From: Enchytraeus crypticus
Lineage: Eukaryota > Annelida > Clitellata > Enchytraeida > Enchytraeidae
DNA length: 64,000 nt
Direction of reading: 5' to 3'
Assembly (NCBI GenBank): GCA_905160935.1
Contig: CAJHZI010000741.1
Location: 857,001 to 921,000 of the forward strand
The translations under genes and the position numbers were made by a program. This document shows positions 13,379 through 25,849 of this stretch, piece after piece. The notes under the pieces were generated by a model. It had not been told where the DNA came from, did not search any database, and worked only from the letters and a program-made list of their open reading frames with translations. The number at the start of each line of letters is the position of its first letter. The first letter of the stretch is position 1.

Positions 13379-13792
13379 TGTAAACAACTGCACTTCATAT
13401 CTCTAAAGCTTCGGGGTAAAATTATCGCCTTGACTGGTACAGCTTGAAAGAATGGATTGCAACTTTTCAGTTTAGATAATTCCTTATATCAAATTTTATT
13501 ATTATATCTGCAATTTTATTATCAAAATTTAATAGAATTTCCGAAATGTAATAATTGCAATGTCGATATGACTATTCGAAGAGTGCATAATCCCGGTAAA
13601 GCGAGGAATACACTTTTATAAATCACCCAGGAAATTCAACATTAAATTTCCGTAACTTAATTTATTCAATTAACTTACTCAAGTAATGAAAAAAATTTAA
13701 TTAATTTAATTAATGAAATAAATAAAGTTGATTTAATTAAATAAATAATTTAATTAATGAAATTAGTTAATGCAATTAAATACGTAACCGTT

Positions 13793-13986
13793 TTATGTCC
13801 GGGTACTTTAAAAATAGACCAACCATGGACTGCATGTGTAATAAAAGGCGACAAAGCACTAAGATTCAAACCAACGTCAGAAAGGGCATTCGGTTGCTTT
13901 TCGCCAGGGCTTCAGAAATTAATACAGAATTTTCTCATCCGTACCCTAATTAAACTGGGGATCAAGGGAAGATGTTGATGATGATG
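13793..13986 (+). mobile_element. SINE-B copy with head
   Basis: Head GTCCGGGTACTTT, GACCAACCATGGACTGC, AAAGCACTAAGATTCAAACC, then CCGTACCCTAATTAAACTGG and the GATGATG end. The middle block found at 28.9-29.0 kb is missing. Confidence 0.65.
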
Positions 13987-15476
13987 CCGATTAGTTAATT
14001 AAATTTATTTAATTAGAACATATAATTAATTTTAGCAATTGTTTCAGAAATTTCATTCAACGTTAAAAAATTTATATAGCTTAAATATGAATGAACTGGT
14101 CAATGTGACGGTAGCTCGAGTGCGTCTACTCGTGTTGAAGTGTAGAGTTGCATGCTTTTGAATTTTGACATTATATTAAACATAGCAACCTACCTACAAA
14201 GACTTTAAAAATTCGCAAGCATGTTGGATTTTAGGTTAAATTAACTCTAGATTTAATATACCTCGAGACAGAGAAGTCGTCAGATTGACGAGTATTGTTG
14301 AGCAGTCGTGTTTGACGTTAAGCCCGCTATTGCTTCAGGTTGGTGAAAGCTGACGAAGTTGAGATATCAGAAGAAAATAGAAATATACAGATCTACGTGA
14401 AGATTCGTAATTTCAGCACCAAGGTTTGTAAACGTTAGTTTTATCTTATCAACATTACAAGTTGTGACGTCTAAGCTTGTGATATTCAGAACATTACTAT
14501 CCCTAAGCTTATTATGATCTTCTAAAATGTATGCATGAGCAAATGAATGAATGGGAAAATGCTATATAAATCAGTCAATTAATAAGAATTTAACGCCCGG
14601 TTCTTCGATATAAGGCAATATCAGGGACGCCTCTTAAATACCTAATGAATAAATATATATGTATAAGGCGAATTGATAGCGCTCAATCCAGTTCTATTTG
14701 TATTCCACAAGAATTCGGTGCAGATGATCCCAGTAGTTAGAGGATGTTCCACCCAAAGGATTCGATATCCATCGATCTGACGGAAGAATCCGGTAAAGAC
14801 CGAAGTCCCAGACCGCCTTTGGTTGAGTCATCTCATGCCATCCAATCAGCATTGAGCATGGAGCTTCATGAATATTCATACAATCAAAACTTTTAGATTT
14901 TAATATTCTTTATATTTCATCAATCAACCAATCAATCTCTTAGTTACTTTAATATTGCATTTTAATTTATTAATATCCGATGCTACGATAATATATAAAA
15001 ATCTAATTTTGAGCCACCTAATGGTTTGACAGTAATTGTGACTGACTATGGACATATAATGACATTGCAACTAGAGGATGCGAACAGTACTGTGAATTCT
15101 TATTCAGTAAAGCGTAAGTATACTTAAAAATATTAACGATCAATTTAGACATAGCAAAACAGCGAGGCAGTTGAATTTGCTAATTATTGACTTTCTGCTT
15201 TGTTTCTGCTTTCATGTCTGAGAATCCGAAAAATTATTATGTTTACAAAGTTTCAATTGTTGTACTAGGCCAGGCTTCATATACATGTATTTCATATAAC
15301 AGAGACCTGAGGACTTTTAGTAGGAAAGTTAAGGTGGTGTTTTTACTCATTTTATTAAAACTTTATTTTGTAAACTATCTTTATTTTAATCTCTGTCTAT
15401 CTCAGTTTTTAATTTCCAGTCTCTTTAGGATGTTAGTATACATGTATATAAGGATCTTATCCGTATCTTCTCCGAC

Positions 15477-15606
15477 TGGAGCCAGTGGCGACGTCGGTAA
15501 GACACTCGTCCGCAGATCAGTATGTGCGGGGCACAAATCCTGGGCTCGCCCGTCACTGACATCGCTTTCGAGTGAGGAAACTGACGTTAACCTTAGCTTT
15601 ACCAGC
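15477..15606 (+). mobile_element. SINE-A copy (tRNA-like head)
   Basis: About 130 bp, nearly full length. It begins CTGGAGCCAGTGGCGACGTC, contains a box-B-like GCACAAATCC and a core CGTCACTGACATCGC, and ends in GAGGAAACTGACGTTAA plus a CTTTACCAGC tip. At least eleven further copies in the window share this layout. Confidence 0.8.
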
Positions 15607-16295
15607 ATTTATCCCTCTCTTCCTCTGTGTCCTAGTTTTCTCTCATTCCACTTCCTCTCGTAATATCTCTCAGTATGTCTATCCCTGTCGCTCGCTCGGT
15701 TCGTCTATATCTCTGAATGGTTGTGTGCGCTCTTTACCCAGAGTGACATATATCTTCTCTCTTTAGAAGTTAATTTTCAACTTTTTCAACGAGAGCGCTA
15801 TCTGTATAATGAATAATAAATACTAATGTATTTTAGCGCCAGCACTGGGTCTTTCTTCCTCTTTCTATCCCTAGAGTACCGTGCCTACTGCGTAAGGTGA
15901 CACGTCAAACACGTTCCAGTAGTAAATTGACTTATTAGGCGCCGATTCAGACGTCAAAAGGGACTGAATTAATGTTAATCATCCAAACTTGAAGCTGAGT
16001 AATGCTATATATTGAACACTTACATTTGCATATCCTAGACTAAAATTACTGTTTAATTAATTGTAGTCTTCATGGGCAAACTTCGGGATCTTTGGGTCTG
16101 TATGTCCAATTTTCACATTCTAGGCATAATGTGTGATGTTCGTGAACATATAATATATGAAATTCAATCCATTGAGCATTGTGCAATAAATTTTGCACAT
16201 AAGGATGTACGAGTTTTTTGAACCATCCTATTGAATGACAGTATATTATTTATTAAAATTACTATATTAAATTTATATTAAAGTATCTTATTGTG

Positions 16296-16440
16296 GCATC
16301 TCATAACATCTCATCACATCTCATGACATCATATAACATCTCATCACATCTCATGACATCTTATGACTTCTCATGACATCTTATGACTTCACATGACATC
16401 TTATGACATCAACATCTCATGACATCTTATGACATCTGGC
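16296..16440. repeat. 10-bp minisatellite
   Basis: Tandem CATCTCATGA/CATCTTATGA variants, about 14 units, ending at a SINE-A copy. Confidence 0.85.
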
Positions 16441-16560
16441 ACTCACAGATCACTTGCCGACAGCGGATCAATATGTGCAAGGTTCAAACCCCGAGCTCGT
16501 CCGCCACTGACTTCGCTTTCGAGTGAGGAAATTGACGTTAACATTAACTTTACCAACTTT
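16441..16560 (+). mobile_element. SINE-A copy next to a 10-bp minisatellite
   Basis: Contains box-B-like GGTTCAAACCC and the 3' core GAGGAAATTGACGTTAAC. The 5' end abuts a CATCTTATGA minisatellite and lacks the usual CTGGAGCCAG start, so it is truncated. Confidence 0.75.
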
Positions 16561-19500
16561 ATCTCAAAGATCTCATAAAAACTCCTGACATTTCATACAT
16601 CTTATGGCATCCCTAGCATCTTCTAGTATCGTCGTTGCGTGTACGTGTTTCAAAATTACTCGAATAGTTAATGTCCAGAACGCTTCATCACCTCACTGGC
16701 TCTATCCTATGCGCGTTGGGGCTCGGTGGCTTGTGTTAAATAACTGATGAGCTAAATTGCTTCGTCGTCTCTGTTGATTATGAGACGACATGGTTGACGT
16801 GTGAGTGATTAGAGGTAAGGAGTGACAGAAAGAACGAAAGTATGAGATAACGAAAGAAATGGAGGATAGATGAAAAAGAGAGAAAAGTGAATCAATTAAC
16901 AAATTCAACAATCAATCAAGCAAACCATCAAGCAATCCATAAATCAATAACACAATCAATAAATCAAGCAGACAATCAAAAACAAATTTGCAATTAGTCA
17001 ATTCATCAATCAATCAATCAATAGGTAGAAGTCAATGAATGGCGAGTGAATAAAAACGAACTAAAGCATAGGCTAATTGACAAGACATACATAAGAAAGC
17101 TATACGTATAAACCAATTTAACTTTTCATATTTATAAAATAATTTCTAAATGATAGCAATTAGCTAAGTATACTGGTCAGTCTTCTTCTTTCGTTTATCA
17201 AGAATTTGTTCAATAATCAATTTCAATCGATTGTTGATCGATTGAGCACCTGTAAAATTCCTTGATTGTTTAGTTATTTCTTTCGACGCCGAATGAAATA
17301 CTAATGTAAAGTTCAAACAAAACCAGGCGCTATGGTTAAAATTCACTACTGTGTTATTTATTCTTCAAAACGTAAGAAAATAAAAATTGCAAATAATTTT
17401 ATTTAATTGCCAATTGGATTTCCAGATCCTCGAGAAGGAAATACTAAAGGAAAACTTCAGAACTCAAAACCTCACTGCATGAGAGCGTAAAGTGAAAGCT
17501 GTCCTGTGTGAATTGTCTAAATTGGTTCGCTGTCCATGTAAGAGGTCGGCTTATGACTTGAAAGTAATCAATTTAAACTCGTGCATAATTTAAACGACGT
17601 AATCTCCTCGTGCCTTTGTAGTGTTAGCATATTGGAGGCTTCCATCGTTTCCTATACGTGCGCCGTCATTCATCATTTCACAGAAATTGAATCTTACTCT
17701 GAACCTACTGTAACAACCTCTACACCTCTACATCAGCCTGTCTGTCCAGTGAACGGTTTCAAATTACTCCATCATAAATTTTTCGATAACATATAAAAAA
17801 CAATTATCTATAGTACTTCGAAGTCATCTGTGCAATGCATGTAAACTCAGTTGTTGACTTCTAACAAATCTATTTTCAAGTGTATTTTCTGTAGGCTACA
17901 AAATGGGTTGTTATAATAATTTTGACAATTCACAACTGTTAGTAATAGCTGAAGGACAGTGTTTAGGTGGTCAATAAATCGGATCTTAGAACTTCAATCA
18001 TAAAAACAGCTGTTATGAGTCACACAGGCATACATATAAATGTAGATTATGGAATATGACGTTGTAAGGTAACACTGGTCAGAAGCAATAAATTCCAATA
18101 ACAAATGTTTCCATTTCCTGTATTTACTAGGTAAAACCACAAATCGTATGAAATTGCTATTATTATCATTTCATGTTTGACTAGTTCACAACATTTGTAT
18201 TGTTTGATTATTTTTAAGACTAATTTTACATGTTTTGATTGGTTGTTACACGTAGTAGTTCCCGTGTATAGACATTTAGACCCTTTACGAATTCGTCATA
18301 ATCCAATTTTTTGTCGATATACCGTTTAGTAGACCTGTATTTGTGTTGTAAATTGATGTCTGCGTTGCAACTCTTCCCGCTATTTCTCCGGAAAAATAAT
18401 TTAATTTGTCTGTTATGTGTATGTGGAAAACTATCCAAGGTTTGTAGCCTAGTTTGCGTCCCAGTTATATTCTATTTATTCGCAATTATATTTAATTTAT
18501 TACAAAATAAATAACTGATGATGATAATGATATTAAATTTTAAATTCATTCAACAACAAGTAGGCGAGCATCCAGCTTTATCACTCCTATCCTTGGAAAT
18601 TTTCCATTGTGCACAAGTGAGCCTAACATCTACTTCCAAGGCATATAAAAATAAATTTATTTTATTTATACACTAAATCATGCAAAATCTATACCCTGCC
18701 GATTGGACTGTATGCAGTCTTTCGGAATAGTTTTTGTATTTCATGCTGATTCAGATGTTGGTAAACTTGCAGTGAACTTGTTGTAAAAATTTGGATCTCG
18801 GAAGCGTCTTCAAGTTTTGTATGCAATTAAGGTGTATGGCAACTTTTATTTGTGTGATTGGAGCTCGAGGACGGGATTTAATTACCCAAGTTTTTATACA
18901 ACTCCATAATTAGAAATTTATAAGTATAGGCCTATACATGTATAATCCATGCCTTGTATGCACAGAATAATTCTACAGACATAATTAGACAAAAGAAAAT
19001 AGTTCACGGCAAAATACATCAGTGTGCAGAAATAATCAGATAACACCGAAATTGCAAATAAATGTATTAAAAGAGAGAGCGACCCTGGGGGGGGAGAGAA
19101 TTGAGTTCCCGTTTCTTTTAAGCTCTCAAATTGAGTCGAGATGGTCGCACATCTGGTGCTTCTTCGTAACCTTACCGACCTTCTTCAAGATCTTCTTTCA
19201 GCTAATTTCTGCTCCGCTACCTGACAGCACTCTATTCAGAAATGTCAATTAGAAAACAACTCTCTCTCTCTCTCTCTTAGTGCACTGCTTTCTGGCAGAT
19301 CCATGGTATATAACGTCTTCACTCATCTCTATCTTCCGTTTTCCTCTACCCTTTGATGTACCATTATTCTTGGGGAATTCTGCTTATGACGAGTTAGGCT
19401 CCTTGTGCCCCCTGTTTAGAAAACAACAAGAATCGTTCAATAATATTCTACCTGAAATTGAAAATTTCTTGACTGCTTTAACAATAATTCCAAATCATAG

Positions 19501-19759
19501 ATTGGTAACCTAAATTAACAAAAACGAAATACTATGTTGTGTACGCATATTTTTCCCAACCCTGTGCATATATTTCTTATTTAATATGCATTATATAATG
19601 TAACTCCTCCTCGTATAGAGTGATATAGGCCTGGTTCTATCATCTGCCTTCTTTTCACATCCACTCAATACTATTCTTGTGTTATCAAGTAATTTAACTG
19701 TTAAATGACTTGATATGTTAAATTTGTACATATCAAGTTTAAATCTTCCTCTAGCTGTC

Positions 19760-19895
19760 ATATATATAATATTATATATATATATATATATACATGTATA
19801 ATTGTATAAACATACATTATCTATAATATATGTATATATAGACCTAGTATATATATATAAATATACATATAGTATATATAACATGTATATACATG

Positions 19896-19974
<79 letters not shown>

Positions 19975-19975
19975 C
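19760..19975. repeat. TA-rich microsatellite
   Basis: Interrupted TATATA and TACATGTA stretches, then about 70 bases of pure TA. Confidence 0.95.
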
Positions 19976-20370
19976 ATGTAAGCTATTTTTATAAGCTGTA
20001 GATGCAAACATTTCTATAGATACTTTTTATATACTTGTGTACACCTATACAATTATACATGTGTATACAATGGTAGGGTATATGGCCACTCAGTTCCAGT
20101 ATTATTCAGGATCACGCAGATTAGTTCAATTCAGTTTGTAGACGGGCTGATTATGAAAGCGTCATGAAGGCTTCCGCTAAGATTAGATTTCATTTCGTTT
20201 CGAACTGCGTAATGATAGCTTGGATCTGGTGCTATGCCAACACATCGCTCGTGTGCAAGCAATATTATTTTAGTCAAATTTTTAAATTGTACATATAGGC
20301 CTACATGTACAATTGTACATATTTGTGTCTTAGTCCTATGTAAAATTAAATTTTCTTAAATTTGACAAAG

Positions 20371-20685
20371 GGTTATGTTGGTTCCTCCGAGAGTGAACGC
20401 CTTGAAGCCTTCCTCAGGAAGGCTACAAGATGTAACTTCTATGATGGAGTACGATCTTTTGCGGATATCGCTGCCGATGCAGATGAGAAATAGTTTAACG
20501 CTATCATCAGTAACAAACAGCATGTCCTGCATCGGCTTCTTCCGCCGCTTAAAGATAATGTTAACTTTAAGCTCAGGGAGAGGGCTCACCCTTTCTCTTT
20601 ACCATCTAAGCGCACACCTTTGATGGATAAGAACTTTATAATTAGAATGCTATATAAAGACTCGACTCTCATTAAGTTTTTTTAA
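20371..20685 (+). pseudogene. CR1/Jockey-like LINE, 3' end of the RT gene
   Basis: One frame of 105 codons reads SERLEAFLRKATRCNFYDGV, FADIAADADEK, a stop, then NAIISNKQHVLHRLLPPLKD, LPSKRTPLMDKNFIIRMLYKD and a natural stop at 20683-20685. This matches the known C-terminal pattern of CR1/Jockey-type LINEs in invertebrates (ADEKLF, HVLH-LLPP, NFI-RML-KD). It is cut off at the 5' side and has one in-frame stop, so it is a dead 3' fragment. Confidence 0.75.
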
Positions 20686-21302
20686 ACAATGTCTGTTTAT
20701 GTTTATTACATTCTTTATTGCCATTTGTGTGTGTGTACGTTTTCTGAGGTATGTCGGATTTCATGTAATAAACGAATATAATATATAAAGGCTTCTAAGG
20801 GTCTTAGTTTATTTGCAAATTCGAAGAACTGAATGATCCTGCCTCCTTGTTCAAATCTTTCCACTTTCTGCATTTCGTTGAAAGCATATCTTTCCTTCAT
20901 TGATTTAAATTACTCTCGCTGACTTTTTGAGCACTGGACCGGCACCGTTCAAAATCTTATAATCGCTAAATCTTAATAATTCAATAAAATCGCGACAAAT
21001 CAATGAAATCATCACGAATATTTTAGTTCTCGTATGCTAATCGTTACTACAACTATATCGATCTTTCAAAATGTTTATTCTGGATGGTTCTACTTTCGGA
21101 GCGAAACTAGAGCTAGAGAATTCCTGTGATGGAACTTGGCGATGTTTGTGAAAAGTGCGGACGCAGATACGACTGTTAGACACGCGAGAGTGATCGTTAA
21201 GAGTATTGACACCAAACAACCAGATGTCGCTTATTAGTCCGCAAGGAATCCACTTCCAATTCTTCTTTATAATAACATTAGACTTCAGCACACAAACATC
21301 AC

Positions 21303-21386
21303 TTGGGGTTCAAATCCTGGGCTCGCCCGTCACTGACATCGCTTTCGAGTGAGGAAACTGACGTTAACATTTGCTTTACCAGCTTT
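21303..21386 (+). mobile_element. SINE-A copy, 5' truncated
   Basis: Starts at the box-B-like GGGGTTCAAATCCTGG and continues through the shared core and GAGGAAACTGACGTTAAC; the first third of the element is missing. Confidence 0.75.
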
Positions 21387-22117
21387 TTAAATATTGGAAA
21401 TAGGTATAATTCTGAAGTATTTTTAATATTTTTTATTATGTGAGAGACTATTAGAGAAGGTGATACCCTCTATTATCACAAGAAGATGTGTAGGGCCTAT
21501 ATTTGTTGTCGATGTAAAACAAGCTTTAATTTAGATGATATTCGTAAATTTATTAATTCAACTGAAGTCCGTAAATAAGCTTATTATGCTAATTATAATT
21601 CTACTCCATTGTCGTTAGAAATTGTAAGTTACAATAAAATAAAAATGTTCTCTGTTTTAAATATTTTAAATTTTCCATCCGTCTAAAGTAATAATGTCGC
21701 CAAGCAATGCTAGTAAACTATAGTGGTACTATCGACTTTAACGTTAGGCCTCTCAAATCCAATGCATTTGCTGATTTAGCAAATCGCGCAGTATAAATTA
21801 CATGTGTATGTGAGTGTTGCACAGTGCACAAGCTCGCTTTAGAAGCAACAGATTCTGTTTGTTGACGTATGGCACGGAGAGAATAAATATTATGAGAATG
21901 TGAGTGCGGTGTTTGGGGATGTTGAACGCGGGTGATCATCAATAATACCGTGCCACATGCCGAGTGCGCTCTACTTTGTTAATACTTAATGAGTGCTATG
22001 AAGAATCTATAGCAAGACACTTCTAACAGCAGATTCTACAGCTTTCAGTGCTTATAGTAGTTATATAGTATAACTATCTGAGCTGATCTGATCTCTCATT
22101 TCTGTTATCTGATTTGT

Positions 22118-22206
22118 GAATGAAATATTGGACATTCACAGGACTGGTAATAAGAAATATGGACTAAATTGCCTAACGGTTTAAACATAAAGGTGATAGA
22201 TATCAA
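22118..22206 (+). mobile_element. SINE-C body, head lost
   Basis: TTGGACATTCACAGGACTGG, CTAAATTGCCTAACGG and GGTGATAGATATCAAC match the 33 kb copy; no tRNA-like head is present. Confidence 0.7.
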
Positions 22207-23052
22207 CTTAGATGATCATTGCATTACAAAGCGTGATATTTATTCATTTACAAGTAGTGTAGTGTATTAGAGGTGACAGTGAAACAGTAGTACTAACGGT
22301 AATAGACTATAGAAGTAATTAAGTAGTTTGACTAAAAGATTAGTAGGCCTATATTAAGTGATAAAGTAGCATCCTTAAGTGGTTTAAATTATCATCAACG
22401 TACAAGTGTTTAGTTAGTAATAGAAGATTGCTAGTTGGTTAGTAAGAAACGTTTGTATTTATAGAAGAATGCTGGGAGAGAGCTGATGTTTCTATTGGAA
22501 GTTGGAATTTCGTTCCAGTTTGTACAAGCATCATTTACTTATGATTTATAAAAGTAGCTGAAGATTTTTTATAAAGAAAGTTAGATCCGTATTTCAGAAA
22601 TTTCATAACAATGAAAGACGGTAGTCATGAACGAAGTCTATTGTCATGAACGATGGTAGTTCTTTAGTTATTTGTTCTTGGCTGTTCTTGCCGATCTACT
22701 TCATGGTACTTTACAGCCTCGACTGAAATGTCCGAGCAGCTGTTGATTATTTTCGTTTTGACACTCAATAATAATAAGACTGAGAGGAGAGAAGGGGGTT
22801 AGACATGATCTACGATGGGGGAGTAGTGTATTGTCGCATGACAAGGATTGATGCTTTGCTAATAGACTTTTGAGCTTATCTGAATTCAGTCAGCTGCCGT
22901 GTGGCGATGTGGACAATGTGTTGTGGATAACTGATTGTGTCAGAAAGTTACCTAAAATGCTTAAGCTACTGCAAATCAACGAAAGTATAGTGGCCAGCTA
23001 GAGTAGGTCTAGATGAAAAAGCTCCTAAACTAAACGTGATTATTAGACCTTA

Positions 23053-23177
23053 AAAGCTAATGTTAACGTTAGTTTCCTCACTCGAAAGCAATGTCAGTGA
23101 CAGGCGAGCGCAGGATTTGAAGCCCGCACTTACTGATCCGCGGTCGAATATCTTACCGACATCTCCACTGGCTCTAG
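23053..23177 (-). mobile_element. SINE-A copy
   Basis: Near full length in reverse orientation: GTTTCCTCACTCGAAAGC, box-B complement GGATTTGAAGCC, and GCCACTGG-like 5' end (here TCCACTGGCTCTAG). Confidence 0.75.
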
Positions 23178-24427
23178 TTTTAGAATAGTGTTCATTCCTT
23201 GAGTGGCATTCATTCATGACATTCATTGAAATCAGTCATCTTTTACCTAAAAATTAATTAATTAATCCTACATAGAAATCAAGAAAACATATACTTCATA
23301 GCGTGCATGGTTAAAGTTAGTTGGATATTTTATCTCAAATCATGACAGACTTGTACATTATAATTTATAATAATCACATTCAGATACACATCGTACAATT
23401 AACAGCCAATGGAAATTTCGAATAGCCACATAATGATTTGCTTAAAAGCAAGTATAGTTTACAATTACATATAAATTGTAATAAAGCATGAATAATATAC
23501 ATGCATTTATCCTCGTATCATATTCACATACTACAGCGTTATTAAATCATCTACCACCTCAAATCTCTTTCTTTTCCCAGCTATCTCCTCTTCAAGAAAT
23601 AGATGTGTAACAGTAGGCGCTTTTAGTACTTATATTTTTAATGTTGCTGCTATTCTACTTTTTTATTACTTCTTTTATAGTTATATTACAAGTTAAACTA
23701 TCGTAGAGGCTTTTTTAGGAATTTAAGAAATTTCAGAGGAATAATAAATGTTCCGTTTTGCAATCTAGTCCTATAGCAGACTACACAGTAATACATGATT
23801 ATGTATTTCGCTAATCGTAAGAGAATAGATAAAAGTTAAACTGGGAAAGGTATGAGAAACCACCTTAAAACCTTGAAACAAAATTCTCAGCATATGCAAA
23901 CTTCTCTTATGACTGCATTACATATTTGGAAGGGCATACTAATTTTGCATCCTGCGTGTTACATTCAGTTTCCTTATATCGAGCACGAAAGACTGGTGAT
24001 TAGACTGGTGTTACAAGTCTTTGTGATTTCCTTAACCAGTATAATTATGTTAAGTTAAGTTAAGTTAAGAAAGTGGACTGAGATTGGGACAATGTGCAAT
24101 GGACTTGCCATTCGAAAAAATATAAAATAGTAATTATAATTATTAGCTAGGTATTCACGTTAATGGCGCAACTTTATTTATGAATTGTCCAAACATTCAC
24201 GATCTACCCATCACAGTTCATCTTGCTTTGTTGTGTTGCTAGTTATCTACTTCCTCGTTATAACGGAGATTCCACAAGTTGAGTGTCTGAATACTTGAAA
24301 TATCTTCAACATTTCTCTTTTATCTCTAATAGTCGGCATCTTCGCTGATTCGAAAACCCGAAGTTTCGTATTCGCAAGTATACCTTTCAGAAACTTCTAA
24401 ATGCTTAAGTCGGTCATGTGTACAACA

Positions 24428-24545
24428 GCAACAACAATATTAACAGTAGTTAAAGTGCTAATGACGTCAATGACAACATCGAGCACTATTAAGCAAAATC
24501 GAAACCGACGAGCAAAAGCTGAGTCAAAATAAAAAATCCAGAAAC
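24428..24545 (-). repeat. Family-D dispersed repeat
   Basis: Reverse orientation: CAATGACAACATCGAGCACT, CGACGAGCAAAAGCTGAGTC, AAAAAATCCAGAAACC. Confidence 0.6.
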
Positions 24546-24821
24546 CAGCCTAAAGATCGTATATGAACAAGAGTGTATTTACATTTATCGTGTGCGTGAC
24601 TACACTGATCAATCTTTATTTTTGAACAATTACGAGTAATTAAATAATAATTAATCAATTATTTTCATTTTCATTTATTAAACAATTATTTAACTACAAA
24701 TATAAAATGTTTTTCAAAATTATATGTTTGAGTGGTTTGATTTAAAATGTAAATTAAAATTAGCAACGTGAGAGACTATAAAAATATGGATAAGAGATCC
24801 AAGGACTACTACAATCATTCA

Positions 24822-24890
24822 ACATCATCATCATCATGCCTTGAATCACAGTTTAACTATGGTTGGGATACGAAAATCATTAACCGCCTA
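24822..24890 (-). mobile_element. SINE-B 3' end
   Basis: (CAT)n, GCCTTGAATCACAGTTTAAC, TATGGTTGGGATACGAAAAT: the reverse complement of the family end. Confidence 0.65.
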
Positions 24891-25240
24891 CTATAATCAT
24901 CAATTACAACAATTTTAATGACACATGTATGTATATTTAGAATTTTACAAATTACAAATTTCATTAGGTTCTTGTGCCTTTAAAAATTGCATAAGCATGG
25001 CTCGTACATCAAAGGTAATTAAAGTATACATGTGCATCATAAAAATTTTCTAAACACTATTCCAAGCAAGCTATGTTTGATAAACAGATTGACTTAAGTA
25101 ATGAACTCTGATAGAGAATAATTGCGCAAACCAAATTCTTTTAACAATTTTCTGAAATTTTTTTGAGCATCTGGTTCGTTATATTCCTAATAATGAAAGC
25201 GTTTGATTACTCAACACAGTCGATTAATTTCAGCTCTCTT

Positions 25241-25243
<3 letters not shown>

Positions 25244-25290
<47 letters not shown>
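25244..25290. repeat. (TA)n microsatellite
   Basis: Pure TA run of about 47 bases. Confidence 0.95.
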
Positions 25291-25293
<3 letters not shown>

Positions 25294-25578
25294 CCAACAA
25301 AACCGTAAAAGAGATATTAATAAATATAAAGGCTTTAAAAACATAATTTTTAATACTAATGAATAGGTTCCGCGTACTCAATTTAATAAAGGCCTATAGA
25401 ACGATCGAGGATATGTTACAAATACTTTGTCTATTAATATTTTGTCAATTACTTTGTCTTTTCTATTTCTAAGTAATTTAAACAATTAAAATTTTACATC
25501 TGAATAGTCCGAATTAAAATGTGAAGAGCTCCTCAAATTAATTCATACTATCGAGAAGGAAACGGACGAAACACTTGG

Positions 25579-25845
25579 CTTTAGTTTGGCTTTAGTTTGG
25601 CTTTAGTTTGTCTTTAGTAATTAAGTGCTATCGTTTGGGGCGAATCGATTTGTAGTGACATGTGATGGGGGGCGTCCCGGACATCATCCTTGTATGAGGA
25701 AACGGACGTTAAACCTTTATTATTATTATTATTAGTTTGGCTTTAGTTTAGCTTTAGGGTGGCTTTAGTTTGTTTTTAGTTTGTCTTTAGTTTGGCTTTT
25801 GTTTGGTTTTAGTTTGGCTTTAATTTGGCTTTGATTGAGAACATT
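25579..25845. repeat. 11-bp minisatellite interrupted by a SINE
   Basis: Units of TTTGGCTTTAG at 25579-25625 and 25733-25845, split by an ATT-tailed SINE. Confidence 0.85.
25640..25735 (+). mobile_element. ATT-tailed SINE inserted in an 11-bp minisatellite
   Basis: GAATCGATTTGTAGTGACAT, then GACATCATCCTTG, ATGAGGAAACGGACGTTAAA and a (TTA)n tail. The same minisatellite resumes directly after the tail. The 3' core matches SINE-A. Confidence 0.7.
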
Positions 25846-25849
25846 CATT

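Larger units (their letters stand above)
13987..20370. other. AT-rich DNA with SINE-A copies, no gene seen
   Basis: Outside the listed SINEs, minisatellite and TA tract, the region is low in GC. There is a CAATCAAT-rich stretch at 16915-17020. No supported gene. Confidence 0.55.
20686..25160. other. AT-rich DNA, no gene seen
   Basis: Holds only the listed SINE and family-D fragments. Frames near 21037-21291 and 23852-24058 are short and unrecognised. Confidence 0.55.

Noticed and set aside
19591-20007. 138-codon Tyr/Ile-rich frame on the - strand
   Set aside because: It is a translation of the TA microsatellite.
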